Shown: positions 46,496-59,400, numbered from the stretch's first letter. The stretch is DNA of 64,000 nucleotides from Ladona fulva (GCA_000376725.2 KZ308135.1:2359379-2423378), one strand, 5' to 3'. Notes: generated by a model from the sequence alone, not told the origin. Translations and numbers: made by a program.

Positions 46496-49079
46496 GTAAG
46501 TAGTTAATTGGATCAATATGAAACTACGTAACTTGCAGTTTAGTGGCGTAGTAATTACTCCTTAATTTCGGGTTACATACTAATTAAAAATAAGAAAAAA
46601 GTGAATGCAGTAAAACATTTGTATTTTCATAAAAAAACCACGTGTAATGACAAAAATTTCGAAAAGTAAACTGCAGGTAAATTACTAATATCAAGGAATA
46701 CGCAACCCTTGATTATTACACGGAACAACAAGATAGTACTCTAAGTAGGTTGATTCAGCCCACTTTATTACAGTGATTGGGAAGCTGCATTGCATTCTCA
46801 ATTATTTGAGTCCCTATTTACCGACGCTTTCTTACATATGCTAGTTTGAGTCAGAACCTTTTGGGCCTATTCAAACTCAAATTGGTTTTGCTGATAAATG
46901 TGATACTCACAGACTTCTCACAGCTATATTTTATATTTACCATTTCTCAAATAGACTTATTAACCATTAGAGAATTTGAGTTCTCTATATCATCTTCTCA
47001 AATCTACATATAATCAACAATTCATTCTGAGATTCAATCACGCATCCTGAAGATTTACGTATGCTTACGAAACCAGTCGCACATTAAAGTCCCTACTGAA
47101 AAGTACGAAGCTTTTTCATTCTACGATGTCTCTCCAGCGAAATCATGCATTCGAATATCGATTCCAAATTCATTCTGAGCTAAGGTTAATCGGATTGTTC
47201 GATCATGAAATCAGTTGTAATTATCTCCAAAAATCAATGAAGTAGTATTATCCTTCTTTGGCAACTTTCTTTGTGATTGGCCAGCACATAAGCTACCTAA
47301 ATTTTCATGGTTTACGCCATGACTCTAATTGCAACGGATGATTGAAACTGAACATTATATGTAAAGATTCTGATTGTACTTTGTGTAAATTTTATTTCGT
47401 ATAATTTAGAATATATACGTAACATTTCCTGAAAAACTGGGATTGTAAAATTTATGTTCATAAACGTAAAAGTCTTAGAATACAGAGTAAAAGAATCCAT
47501 AATGACGCTTAACGCATGATCCAAACGTCACACAAATATCAAATTTGAGAAAAAAAATATTCTTATCCATACCATTATTCCGGTGTTACTTTATCGAAAG
47601 TACATATGTTTTAGCGTACTTTTATCGGTGGGAAAATTTAATTTTAAGTAACCAAACCGTCATCGATTTATAGTACTTCTAAAAAGAAAGTAAATTCATA
47701 TCTCTATCTCCCATTATTGAGAAACATATTGAGAGCGCTAATATTAAATTCCTCGGAGCACCTGGTATACGTCAGGATATTCGAAACAAAGAACTGGAAC
47801 ATCTTCCATTTGCCAAGTTAAACCTCTTACTATGATGCAAAAGTTTCAGAGTAAGAAAAGGCTGCTCGAAACATATGTACTTTATAAATGGGACTACTCT
47901 TGAGCTTCATACTTCGTAATTTAAATGGTTCTTGGCTTTATAAACGGAAAACTGATGAGTTTCATCCTGACAGAGTGGGGAAGTTTCCATTTTTTTATCT
48001 CTAAGTTAAACAACTAACCCAGGTAATGCAGGATATTTCGAAGGGGCTCTTTCGTCATTCAAAGGTCGTTTTCAACTCCATTCTGGAATTTCATTCAAAC
48101 TACAGGTACTGTTTTAGCGTTTATATCGATTTTCCTATTACAAATACCTCCTCTACAATCTTGTTTAGAGAAATAAATTATTCAATCGCTCACAAAAATT
48201 GGGTTTAATGTCGCACTGAATGAGTTGAATCTAAAGGGATTTAGTCCTTTTGGGGTTGACCAAGTCAATAAAGGCAAAAACTCTTGCTTGAATCATACTG
48301 CAGTAATTAAAATGGATGGGCGTGGAATTTGAGCCAACAGAGACGAATTCGAGGAGGGAGCAGATTTTGTCATGATTTCCCACTGGTCATTAACACCCAC
48401 CGCTGTTAGAAGCCCACGTATTCCACTTCAACGAAAGAGAGTAATGGTCCTTGAAACAAGCTGCATAGCGAACGTGACTTAACATAATCCACTGTCCCGG
48501 TCTCAGCTTTGTGGTAGCTCTCCGTGATAAGGGAGGAATTAAAACATAACTTTCACTCAATACCACAGGACTTAACATAGCAGTACCAGACTCATAGATG
48601 GCTAAATGGACCTTCATGTTTTGATGGATCACGGTTAATCACACTCTTGGAAGTGCTGAGAATTAGGAATACATGGTATAACGTCGACGCATCCACAGAA
48701 TTCATTCAACAACCAAATAGGATTGGGGAAATAAAGAAAACCGAAAGGAGGAAACTGAAAAATTAAGAAAAAAATCAAAAGATGAGTACTTCAAGTCGCT
48801 AAGAGAATATTTTTAATGAAAATACCATAGCTTAATGCAAAATAGCTGTTCATATTGTACCTTCTGATACTATTTTGAATAGATGGCAATCTTATTATCT
48901 CATTCAACTATTATCGTCTACAATCGTATGCGTAGTAATATCTTCTTAACACGTAGGAATGTAAGTAAAAATAATAGATTATCCCCTAGAAAATGCTGTA
49001 ATGAAGTGCAGTATTACTCAATCACCCGCTATTGCCATTTTATGAAGATATAAACCTTGCAATTTGTTTTCCGGATTGT
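46496..49079. other. No gene recognised
   Basis: AT-rich. 48.35-48.66 kb is GC-richer with a minus-strand frame of 80 codons (48390-48632). It is moderately complex but I cannot place it, and it may belong to an unrecognised repeat. Confidence 0.45.
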
Positions 49080-49495
49080 AACAGGGGTTGCATGCAGCAT
49101 TACTCTACTTCTTTGACTTATTACTTTCGCGTATCGTTCACGGAAAGAATGAATTCTTGAAAGGTCTAGTTCTAGCATCTAGTATACAATCATCTTTACA
49201 ATTTTTCTTACAGTATCAGAACGACCTGGATGACAGGGAGGACACAAAATACAGGCTACATCTTCCAATAAAGTACTTCCTCTGAGTGTATTAGGTAAAT
49301 AAACCCTATTCTTAATATTTTATCTTCTAAAGATCTCGATCCTATGTCCTGAAGCACCTGACTAACGCTCACTGATTTGTCATAACTACTATTTACGAAA
49401 CGTATCGCCTTTAGTTGTACCTTCTCTAATTCCCTAATACAGCATTCGTCGACCGGGTCCCATGAAAGAATATAAGATTTCAGCGCAGCAAATTG
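49080..49495 (-). pseudogene. CR1/L2-type LINE fragment
   Basis: Plus-strand wording parallels 46.1-46.45 kb: CGTATCGTTCACGGAAAGAAT against CGTATCGTTTGCGTAAAGAAT, then AGATCTCGATCCTATGTCC, CTAACGCT and CGTATCGCCTTTAGTTGTACC in the same order. The middle part differs. The frame is destroyed. Confidence 0.55.
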
Positions 49496-49591
49496 TGCTA
49501 GGGACGCGTGATTTATTGTTTTGGATGTATATATTGCTCAGAAATATGTAAGCGGTCCGTGCAACTTAACCCAAAATTTTACGCCGTACAT

Positions 49592-49962
49592 TGACTGTAA
49601 ACATACATACATAAGTGTTCTACCTTTCGGTAGGTCCATGTGCCCTAATATTCCCTATTCATAGCCTTTTATTTCGTTACCTGGTAACTCACCCCACCCT
49701 TTATGTCACCTAACATCTTTCGCCTCTGCCTTCCCCTCTGTCTTTTCCCTTGCATTTTACCCTCTATGACATTCTTCAGCAATCCCTCTCCTCTCAATAT
49801 CTGACCCACCCATTTCTTTTGTCGGCGCTTAATTACTTCAATTAAATCCCTTTCCTCCCCAACCATTTCTAGCACCTCTATGTTTGTTTTTCTATCCACC
49901 CAGCTCACCTTCCCCATTCTACGCCACAACTACATCTCAAATGTCTCCTGACTGTAAACATA
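49592..49962 (-). mobile_element. E1 LINE 3' end, clean insertion
   Basis: Flanked by an exact 14-bp duplication, TGACTGTAAACATA, at 49592-49605 and 49949-49962. The insert has the same (TACA)n tail, 3' UTR and C-terminal coding sequence as the copy at 10.28 kb, nearly identical over more than 300 bp, and is truncated at its 5' end close to ATTCTACGCCACA. It carries no patches. Confidence 0.85.
49669..49929 (-). pseudogene. E1 reverse transcriptase C-terminus
   Basis: 86 codons on the minus strand from MWRRMGKVSWVDRKTNIEV through RRQKKWVGQILRGEG to a basic stretch. It matches 10388-10711 almost residue for residue, with differences such as G for E after RRM and D for V after GEER. It lacks the LLYGCETW part because of 5' truncation. 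Confidence 0.82.
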
Positions 49963-50799
49963 TTATGAAAAACAAATAGATGTGAAGCATCTATTTTCAA
50001 AACACTTAAAACGACTTAAAGGGAACGAAGGAAAATTTCAAATACTATATGGTATGTCCAACGTCTTCATCTATTAACTGATATATTATGAACCATCAAT
50101 TGATGCTGATGAAAAATCTATTGAAACGTATGGTATCTCTATTACACGAAAGAGAATAAAGTATTAATATTATATCGTTTCTCCTACACATTTATCCCCC
50201 TGTTGATGCGCTATCCAATCCAAGCTGAGTTCCAGCAATTTTCCAGGCAAACAACCTGGAAACTTCTTAAAAGAAAAGGTCTATTCCTTATTTCCTTTCG
50301 CCGAATAGTCACCCACACTCGGCCTGAATACCGACTCTTGATCCAGAGCAAAACAATTTCCCGCTGCAGAGGACATCCAAGCCGATGCAATCGCGAGCAG
50401 CGACAAATTTTAAAGGCTTCGCATTGAGGTTAACGTTTCCTCCTCCAAGGCACAGTCCCCCCTCTCACGAGGACACACACAAACCCAAACCCGCGCAAAC
50501 ACATGCGCATATCCCGCGATTTGGAACGAATCCAAAGGTCTTAAAAGGATTCCGAAAATTGACCCCGCGATCGACGCCCAGATTAGGTCCGTGGCAGCGG
50601 CAGGGACCTCGGATAACGACGTGGGCAGAGAAAAAAAAGAGAGGGAGACCGCTCAACCCAGAGCGTAAAATACTCCATTGATGTCCGCGGCGGTGCTTCT
50701 GCTTGTTTATCCGAAGAGACAAGCAAATAAGGATAAAAAAAACAAATAAGGTAGATGGGAGAACGAACTGAACGCTGAGGGAGAGAATGAACTGGAAAA
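49963..50799. other. No gene recognised
   Basis: 50.2-50.7 kb is GC-richer. Frames of 98 to 150 codons overlap on both strands (for example 50465-50917 minus, hydrophobic and F, L, V-rich), which suggests base bias rather than a gene. Confidence 0.5.
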
Positions 50800-51310
50800 G
50801 CAAACATGAACCGGAAACCAGTACCCGAAAACCGGTATCCAAAACCTGTACCGAAAATCGGAACCAAAGCAATAGAAAAATATTGTTATTAGTGAAAACT
50901 ATTGCAACCAAGTGCAACCACTGAAAACCTTATTTGAACCGAAAAATGTTACCTTTTTTTGGCACAAAATGAAACCAATATATGTTGAATGTATATATTA
51001 GTCAAAATTTCTGTTACGTACAATTTCCTTTTAGTTGAGTTTAAGCGGATGAAACAATCCTGCTTGCAACTAACTGAAAAGAATGATTTCCACTCCAATT
51101 TATCTGATGAAATTATTCGATAAGCAATCGTCTAAATTATTTATATCAATTTAAACAAACTGAAAAAGGCACGCATTAAATTACATCTCAGGAGGTACAG
51201 TAATTGAATGTACAAGTTATAAAAGCGGTTGGAACTGATTTGATGAATGCAAAAGGAGTGAAACCGGAACTGAACCGAATTATTTTCATAGAACCGGAGC
51301 GAGAACTAGA
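50800..51310 (+). repeat. ACCGG-rich degenerate repeat
   Basis: Clusters of GAACCGGAAACC, AACCGGTATCC, GTACCGAAAATCGG at 50810-50870 and AAACCGGAACTGAACCG, GAACCGGAGCGAG at 51258-51305. The opposite orientation occurs at 55.8-56.4 kb. I do not know the element. Confidence 0.45.
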
Positions 51311-51994
51311 TCATAAACTGCTACGAATAGAAGCCCTTGATTGAACAAATTGGAATAATCCAGATTCGGAAAGTTTCTAGAGGGTCCAACGCAACGGCTT
51401 TCGATAGCCTCCCGATGTCGTAGTTACGGCGACGCTTGGAAAATAATCTTGACTTGTATTAAGAAGACGATCTCATGCCCCCGCATAGGTCGGTCGGGAT
51501 GAGCGAGATTAGCATATTTCCCTAATGTTCAGCCGACGGCATCAGATTATGGAAATTACGCCTAAGCTGGGAACGCAAGTAATTCGCTCTCTCTCCTAAA
51601 AATGCTGAAATATCCTGTGATCCTCCGAGACAAGTTTTCCACGGCATTTATTCTAACATTAACCTAGAAGTAATTTTGTGTGCAATAAGCACGTAAGTGG
51701 TAGGTTGACTTTTTTTGACCGACGCTCAGTAAACAAAACGTCTCTTTTACTAACAAGACGTTTAGAATGTCTCTATTGACCGATTTTTAATGTTTTCTTG
51801 TTATTTTATCAATCATCATTCATTATTATAATTATTTATATAATTATTTTACTAACTAGTTATAATAATTAATTATTTATACTGTAATTTATTTTTATTG
51901 ATGAATGCCATTATTTTCATAATTATTTAAGATTTAATAAGAAGACAACTAGTATTGCATGAGATTAATTTTGATATTTTCCTAAAATATTAAA
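51311..51994. other. No gene recognised
   Basis: A moderately GC part at 51.35-51.7 kb, then a very AT-rich stretch. Nothing recognised. Confidence 0.5.
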
Positions 51995-52315
51995 AAAAAC
52001 AAATTATTAGACGTTTAATAACACTGCTATACGTCAGCAGTTGGAACTCACGCTTAGAGATAAACGGAAAGTACCGAATTACTGATTAAAAAAATTACCC
52101 AACGACTAAGGATATCCTATACCCTTACCCTTGGTAAGGTTGAAGGAAAAACCATATCATTGACTAAGGATATGGTTTTTCCTAGGCATTGGTAACCCGG
52201 AGCTTCCAGTTTCTCCTCAAACGGAGTTCCATCAACCTACGTACGTTTAGAAGGTGTTTTAAAATTTGTAATTGATTAAGAGCCGCATTCCAATTTTTTT
52301 TCCTCGCAAATAAAA
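51995..52315 (+). mobile_element. Foldback MITE, family M, diverged copy
   Basis: The same order of blocks as at 21.46 kb: ATAACACTGC, GTTGGAACTCACGCTTAGAGATAAACGG, GCTTCCAGTTT, ACGGAGTTCC, then the right tail ATTAAGAGCCGCATTCCAA followed by a T-run. The centre has a different hairpin (AAAAACCATATC... GATATGGTTTTTCC). It is much more diverged than the 21.46 kb copy. Confidence 0.65.
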
Positions 52316-53690
52316 CTACTTTTGGTTTTTAAAGTTTTGGTAGGAAAAATTTTGGTAAAATTCAAAATATTTATTTAAATATTCGAAATATTTTATTAAT
52401 CGTTAGAGATTTCGTCAAAAAGTTTTCTTAGAAACTTGTTTCTAAACTAAGAGAATTATTGGTCCATCCTTACCTCAGAGAGGACCCGGAGTAATCCCTT
52501 AGTGTATTCCAATGGCCCATTTTCTTATTTTTACTCTAGATATAATTATATGGCTGTATTCTGGAGTTTCTAGTCTGTTCAGCTGAAACCAACTTTATTT
52601 AGACCCTCTAGCGCAACGCAAGGTCCTTTCAGTTCTTGTTCTACAAATATATTTTTTAGAAGTATTAAAATTGTGGATTATTGATTATTTAGATTAGATT
52701 CTGGGGAGTTTAAGAAGTTTAGTCGTACGATTAGGATTGCTTCAGTATAGCAATTGTCTTAGGATTTGATGATATATGGACTTTCAAGCAAGCTATGTAA
52801 GTTAAGCAAGTATTGCGCTATTATACATTTAATTTCATTAATTCAACTACCCGTTAATTGGACAACTCTCTTCTTAAACCAGTTATTCTAGTTAGCTTGA
52901 TGACGTCATTTAATCTACGAGCTGGATCAATGTTTAAGAGATCTTTTAGAAAGAAAATACATTTCCTTTACCATTAAAAGCATGATATAACAAGGTAAGG
53001 CAAAGTGAGGCTACTCGGATACAAATGAATGGACCAGCCTCAATGGATTGGACATTGAATTTTATTGAAAATAGAAATTTTATTGAATTTTATTAGAAAA
53101 CTCGGTTAAAGTTTTAATTAGCATCAAAACCCATAGAAACTTTCATGAAAATATCTAAATACCTCTTCCTAATTAAAGTAAGTAATTCATTGTACTGATT
53201 TTTCTGTCTTTATAAATTGTTAAATTGATTTTCGAACAAGGGAACTCAGTAACGATTTGCGTCTTTATCTACTTGTATACCCTGAAGTCAATTTTTGTCA
53301 ATTGTGGGGATGAAGTGCGGTTCAAAATATTCTCCAGATCTATTTTGTCTTTTGAAAGATAAAATTTTGTATCGAATTTTGGTATGATATTTAATTTCAT
53401 TTTACGGATTTATTTTTCGGTGCTTTTCCGCTGATTTTGCGAATTTTTTAAAATTTATAAGTTCCAGGAACGGATATCTGCATTTCCTGCCGAGGTATTC
53501 TACTATTAACCCAAACCCGGGAAAAATGAAACCTTTATACTCTATTTTCAGACAGGCCCAATATAAAAAGTCTGCTAAAAATAAAGAAAATGTGTAAAGC
53601 TATTAAGTCGAGGGAAACTTATAATCCAAAAGAAGGTATTAAAAATGCTTAATGTGGTTCGACCAACATTCTTACCCCTTACTCCATTCG
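52316..53690. other. No gene recognised
   Basis: AT-rich, no frame of interest. Confidence 0.5.
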
Positions 53691-53745
53691 ATTAATAACA
53701 TAATTATTATTCGATTAATCAATGATAAAATTATTAATCGAACGG
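53691..53745. repeat. Short AT foldback
   Basis: CCATTCGATTAATAA and TTATTAATCGAACGG form an inverted pair, with a third CGATTAAT between them. Confidence 0.5.
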
Positions 53746-53995
53746 AGACTTAGGTTCGTGGTTATCTCCCAATCCCAAAAGACTATCACTACCATTTAAA
53801 TTAGTGGTAAATCTAAATAAGTGCCACCTAATTTTCCATTCATCGAATATTTATGCGAATAAAATTTACCTTTTTAAGCATAAAAGACAGTATGCGTTTC
53901 ACATAGAGTAGAAAAGTGAAGCGAAATAGAGTTGGAGTAAGAATAACGTACGCTAGTTTTTCTAATACATTTGTAAACTATAAGATACTGTCAAA

Positions 53996-54163
53996 GAGAG
54001 AGAAACTTTCTATTTTTCCACAAGATTTTTAATCTACGACCACTTTCACAAGGGCGTTTGCTTCTTCAGGACCCGAAGCTTATTGCAGCTGAAGATGCAA
54101 ACACGCTTGTGAAACAAGTCGTAGATTAAATATCCTTTGGAAAAATACGAAGTTTCTCTCTCC
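53996..54163. ncRNA. Head-to-head pair of hammerhead motifs in a foldback
   Basis: The outer arms (GAGAGAAACTTTC...TTTTTCCA against its inverted copy) enclose two hammerhead cores in opposite orientation. Minus: CTGAAGA (54063-54069), stem II, GAAA (54044-54047), GTGGTC with GUC at 54038-54040. Plus: CTGAAGA (54089-54095), stem II TGCAA-ACACGC-TTGTG, GAAA (54111-54114), CAAGTC with cleavage expected after 54120. Both cores keep all invariant bases. The layout equals two PLE terminal repeats joined head to head with the coding part gone. Confidence 0.72.
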
Positions 54164-55779
54164 ACCAAGAAACGCCTTCCACAATCAACTTTATGAGATA
54201 GTGCCTTATGTAATTGAAGACCAGCTGACTTTAATTATGTACTACCCTTCTTTTCCCTCCTTATGTATTCGGCGTCAGTATTCAATTAGCGACAATGATT
54301 ACTTTTTTTGGGTTTCTGAAGCTAATTTCTCGCACAAGAATCATTGGTGGTTAGACATAGAATCTTACGTATGGTCGAACAACATTTGAAATTTGCAAAA
54401 CCAATACAAATTTCGCAGAGAAATTTTTATAAATAACATACAACCATTCATAGAAAACTGTGCGGTCATCATACTTATCTAGAAAACATTCAATAAATGG
54501 AAAACCTCATCGCACAGATAATTTGCATATGTAAGGCGAATAAACAAGTTACGTGATCAATTACAACAAATTTAAGTAAAGAAATTCGTTTCCGAGACTA
54601 TTTCATTCTAAGGGATAATGTCATTTACGGATCATTATAATAGAGAGCGATAATGTTTCCTTTAAAGATGTAACGAAAGAAAATTAAATAATTTTCACGT
54701 CATCGCAGATGTTTCACTTGAATATGGAGGAACGATATAAATGTGTTTACCAAATAAAATGGCAAAATGTAGCCTTTTATATTCTCTGAATAATTTTCTT
54801 CCGTATTTTTAACTCATGCACCGATTGAAATACCACTCTCTTTATTTAACGCAAGAGTATGTCTTTTAGAAAGAATTTTCCGTAGCTGAATGTTGCGAAA
54901 TATTTGGGGCGGGAAGATGGAAACGTGTAGGGATCTTGGTAAATGGAAGACGGAGTAAAGAAAACTTCGTGCCTTAGAAGAAAACGGAGAGCATTTTAGT
55001 GTCGGCTGACGGAGAGGATACACGAGATGTACTTCATCCATGAACCTTCCGAGGGAAATGAATACCTCCTTCCGAAAGAGCCTAGTGGATACGAGAAGGA
55101 AAACTTGGAAAGCTTACGGGCCATAGATGTACTTCCTCTGTATTTTCACATCAGCCCACATGTATCACGCTATTCAGCAGACTATCCGAAAACGCAACCG
55201 ATAGTTTACGTAGAGTATTGGGTAAATTTGCAAGGGCTACTACCATCACTCAGAGTGGTGTACCTAAGAAACACGTTTTTGTGAAGCGGAATGTTTGTCT
55301 CATATGTTTTAGATTAATATATGATAAATGAATTATCAAATAGAGACTTTGAGCAGGTTTTCTCTAATCTAGCCACTGTCATTGTCAACTTAATCTTTAA
55401 ACGGGTCTATATTGCTATGTAACCGGTCAAGTGGGGACAAATTTGACCGCAAAAGCTATACTGGTGAGCATCTAGCTTGGGAAAGGTAAAAATGTAATCG
55501 CCAAAGAAAAACAAACGAAAAGAGACAATACAACTAGTGTAAAACTACTGATATGAAAATAACCAAGAGATGTAACAGAAGTAAAAGTTGTAAGAACAAT
55601 CAACTGTTAGTTGAACACGTTATCCTTAAGTAATGATTAGCTTTTTAATAGTTGCGTTCAATATTATAAACATTGTGATCTATGTATTAATAGTTTCATT
55701 CATGTTCAATGCTAAAACCTGCAAAAATATCAATCGCTATATAATAAAAAATTCCACAAATATTAATCTCTCAATACTG
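54164..55779. other. No gene recognised
   Basis: AT-rich. Frames of 75 and 85 codons near 55.0-55.3 kb are not recognisable. Confidence 0.5.
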
Positions 55780-55940
55780 AAAAAAGTTAATTTTAGAGCT
55801 ATTTCGGACCGTAATATTTCATTTCTGGTTTTTCCTCCGGTTCAATGACAAATATTAAAATCTGTTCAGTTCTGGTTTTACCCTTACTGCCACTGATGAA
55901 CCGGCACGGATCGTTCTTTTCAGTTTAATCCATTGTAGTA
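55780..55940 (-). repeat. ACCGG-rich degenerate repeat, minus orientation
   Basis: TTTCGGACCG, TTTCTGGTTTTTCCTCCGGTTC, CTGTTCAGTTCTGGTTTTACCC and GAACCGGCACGG. The wording is the reverse of 50.8-51.3 kb. Confidence 0.4.
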
Positions 55941-55984
55941 TTATACCCTTCTGAAAGTTTGCTTTGTATTTATTTTTAAATTCA

Positions 55985-56125
55985 TATAAATTTTATTATT
56001 AATTTATTTTTGAATGAACCCACAAACATCCATCAACTGGAAGTTTTGAATTTGAAGCCGGGATTCGAAGCCGGGACCTTGTGGTCGGAGCACTATCACG
56101 CTAACCACTGCGGAGTGGCTCGATT
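55985..56125 (-). mobile_element. tRNA-derived SINE, family 2
   Basis: On the minus strand: A box TGGTTAGCGTGATAGTGC, then B box GGCTTCGAATCCC, at tRNA spacing (plus 56055-56118). The body follows, ending in an A/T-rich tail with CACAAACATCCATC on plus, as at 39.3 kb. Confidence 0.7.
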
Positions 56126-56325
56126 GCGCCCCAACTTGCATTAAATTGAACTAAATGCCAAACCAAATGAAATTGTACCAAAATTAAAAATGGTAACTTG
56201 GTAATAGTGAGTTGCAAGTCATAATTTCACATTTGTTGTAAATCTTCCTCCAGCTAAAATGAAGTAAAATGATATTGCTGAGAGCTGTAAAGTTGAGAGG
56301 AATAAATAATAGTTTTCCGTTTGGT
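56126..56325. other. No gene recognised
   Basis: AT-rich spacer with CAAA/TGGT-rich wording. Nothing recognised. Confidence 0.45.
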
Positions 56326-56425
56326 TTCAGGAATTTTATTTTTTCCGGTATGGGTTCGGTTATCTCTCCGTTAAAAATAACTTTTTCTTTCGGACCCTTT
56401 CCGGTTCGATGTCCTCATTTTGGTA
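56326..56425 (-). repeat. ACCGG-rich degenerate repeat, minus orientation
   Basis: TTTTCCGGTATGGGTTCGGTTATC and TTTCGGACCCTTTCCGGTTCG, the same motif class as 55.8 and 50.8 kb. Confidence 0.4.
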
Positions 56426-59400
56426 GAGTCATGAGAGTAAAAATATACACTATAAGAATGCATACGCATATGTAGAACTGTTGCAATTGTAAACACTTGC
56501 TATGAAAACGGAATATCTCTCCATGACGACCATACACTGTAAATTATATGCATGAAACTACAATGAATTAGATTTTAATAAAATAAGAAATTAAGGACTC
56601 GTAAAAAACAGCCATATGACTCAAAAGCCCTATTTAAGATGTGTTTAAAATAATGTCTATATTCGTACGGATTATCTTTTTTCCTTCCTCTTATCCATCG
56701 TCATTTCCTAGTTAACGAAACTTTCTCTGGTCGAAATTGTGCGAGAATTTATTAGGAAATAGTTATTTCGCCGCAACGATAGCTGCAGAGTTACCACGGG
56801 TAAACTGACCTCTTAATCGATCCTTCTCTTCACTTAGGTGAACGCCTGGTACGATCGTATTCGAGCAATTAGGTTAATAGACATCCAATAAAGGGAAACC
56901 TCATAGTTTGAGGTAGAAGTGCTTCGATCCGAGAGAACTGCAGCCTCTACCGCGGCGGATACTTAATTCGATTTTGAATCTTACTTTTTCCTTTAAGGGA
57001 ACGTATTTAAAAATTCGAAGTATTTCAGAAATGCTCACGAATTCCGGAACATGTTGCCGCTTGAAAAAAATTCAGAGCCGAAACTTCAACGACTTTAAAA
57101 TATTCAGCACTATCAAAAGAAAATTTTGATACACTTTAAAGCCAAAATTCCACCCTATGCCTATCACAGACAACAAAGGCATCAATTTAAAATAGATTTT
57201 CTACAGCTCTTCTCAAAACGACAGACAATTTATAGCATTTCCTGCGATAATGGAAACCGGATAAAGTGATATTTTGTAGTATTCTGAAAATCGTTGGCTT
57301 AATGAAGACAAATTTTTGCTGCATTCTATGTAGGAATTTGGATAAACGAAGATGTTTTATTCGAAAAAGGACAAGATTTCAATACATTCGATAGTCCAGA
57401 TGTGATCCAAAAGTTAGTATTTTCAACTGCTATTTGCTATTGCTTATCTTGATAAACTAAATGAGAAAAATCAAGACAGTAACCCATTGCTATCTGGACT
57501 TAAAAGGGAGTCAGCCTTTCAGATGAAACTAAAGTTGTTTAGAGAAAACTAGCAAGCATTAACAGCATTTTCTTGCCTATATATCAAGAAACTTTTAAGA
57601 AAAACCAAGTAAATAGTTTTACGTATATCCATCACGCACGATTTCCGTAGATCTTCTATACAGATACAGAGTCAAGTTTAAAGGTGAAACTTATCGAACT
57701 TCAATATTATATTGTTATTTAGTAAATTAATTACTACTTAAAGTCTAATCCGATCTTACTTCTAATTAAGCATATTAGGCTTGTTTATGCGGTAGAACAC
57801 CTTTTCATAGATGAAGATTATTAAATCAAACTTTAGAAATTAGCAGACATGTGACTATATAATTCAATCCTAAGGATGAATAGTTCAAACGGACAAGAAA
57901 CTTTAGATAAACAAAAAAGTTTGGACAATGCATGAAAAGAGAACTAAAATATTTACTAGAATATTTGATATATGAAATTTTGAAAGTCTTATAGTTCAAT
58001 AATGATAATAATTTAATTTTTGTTAAATGTATTTGATTTTTCTGTTAATTAGTTACTTTATTTATTTATCAATTCAATTAATAATTATATAATAAGTGAT
58101 TGCTACATTTAAGAAATTTTCCCTTAATGTGGCTCACAAGCAGGAAAAGTACTTTTTGACAGGCAAGGGTTGTGCACCGCTGCTCTAGAATACCGCAAAT
58201 ATTTCAGAAAATTTAGTCTCCTTTAATTAGACATACGAAGCAAAAAATGTTTTGTAGCTCCATAGGAAGAAAAATATTTAATTTTTGTTTATGGAACTAC
58301 TTAAAACATTTATAGCTTCATAACAATATTGCAAACAATAATAACTCCTCAGTCATCGGATCACTTATTTCGTTTACTTGGTTAATACTGGTAATATTTT
58401 TATTAAACATATCTACCTAGAATGAAATATTTTGGCTGTCTCAAAAATACTAATGATTTGAATGAACATATCGTTGTTTTCTTAACGGAAATCTCCATAC
58501 TACGGCGAAAAATTTTAACTTTTAGGGACGAGTACTTTATAGGAGGAAATAATCACTTACTAATAACAGACTGCGTAAAAAGGAGTAAAAAATAGAGAAG
58601 AACTACGTAATAGACGAAAGCTAGGCTTTCCTTATTTTTTTACACCGAACAAAACATAATAATGAAGACATAAATATATATAACACTTTAAATTATATCA
58701 AATCAATTTCAGCATCTGAAAAAGAAATATGGATGCAAACATATTCGAAGGACACTTAAATGGTAATTGCGACTTAAATTCCAACTCTGGTTTCCCGTGT
58801 CCTTCTATAGAATAAAAAGCCGTCTCGCCTCGAAAAACTGGGAAGAAGCCTTTTGAAACTTATCTTATCTCAAACAGAAACACTGCAGTGCAACTCCAGA
58901 AGTTGGAGTAAAAATTCCAAGCGCTATTCAATATTTCTAAAGCCATCCGTAACTTATGTAACTAATAACAGCAAATAATTTGCAAGGATTTCAAAGCCTC
59001 ACTTTCGATTTATCAGTGAAAAACTATATACGTACACAGAAGCACGCCGGTGTCCTGGTAATTGCTTTTGCTATCGAAGCCACGGTCACGAAGGATCTGA
59101 CGTAAACAGTTTCATCAGAACTCAATTTTTCAATAATCATTTAATTTTGTGTTAACAAGAAAAACTCTAAAACCTTGCGAACCCTGACACATCGTAAAGT
59201 AGCTCCAAACTCAGATGGGTAATTCGAGCAGCAGTTTTTTATCAAACTAAATAAATTCTAGGAATTTTAGGAATATTGACTTATATCCTCATTATTCATA
59301 CTATATTACGTTTTTGCAAACTCTGCAAGAAAAACGTTACAGATACATCCGTGTTTACGCGATACTTCATCAAAGAAACATTCAACTCTAGTAACCCTGT

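Noticed and set aside
50465..50917. 150-codon hydrophobic minus-strand frame
   Set aside because: It lies across the ACCGG-rich repeat and a purine-rich strand, which translate on the complement to F, L, V, S runs. Not a convincing membrane protein.
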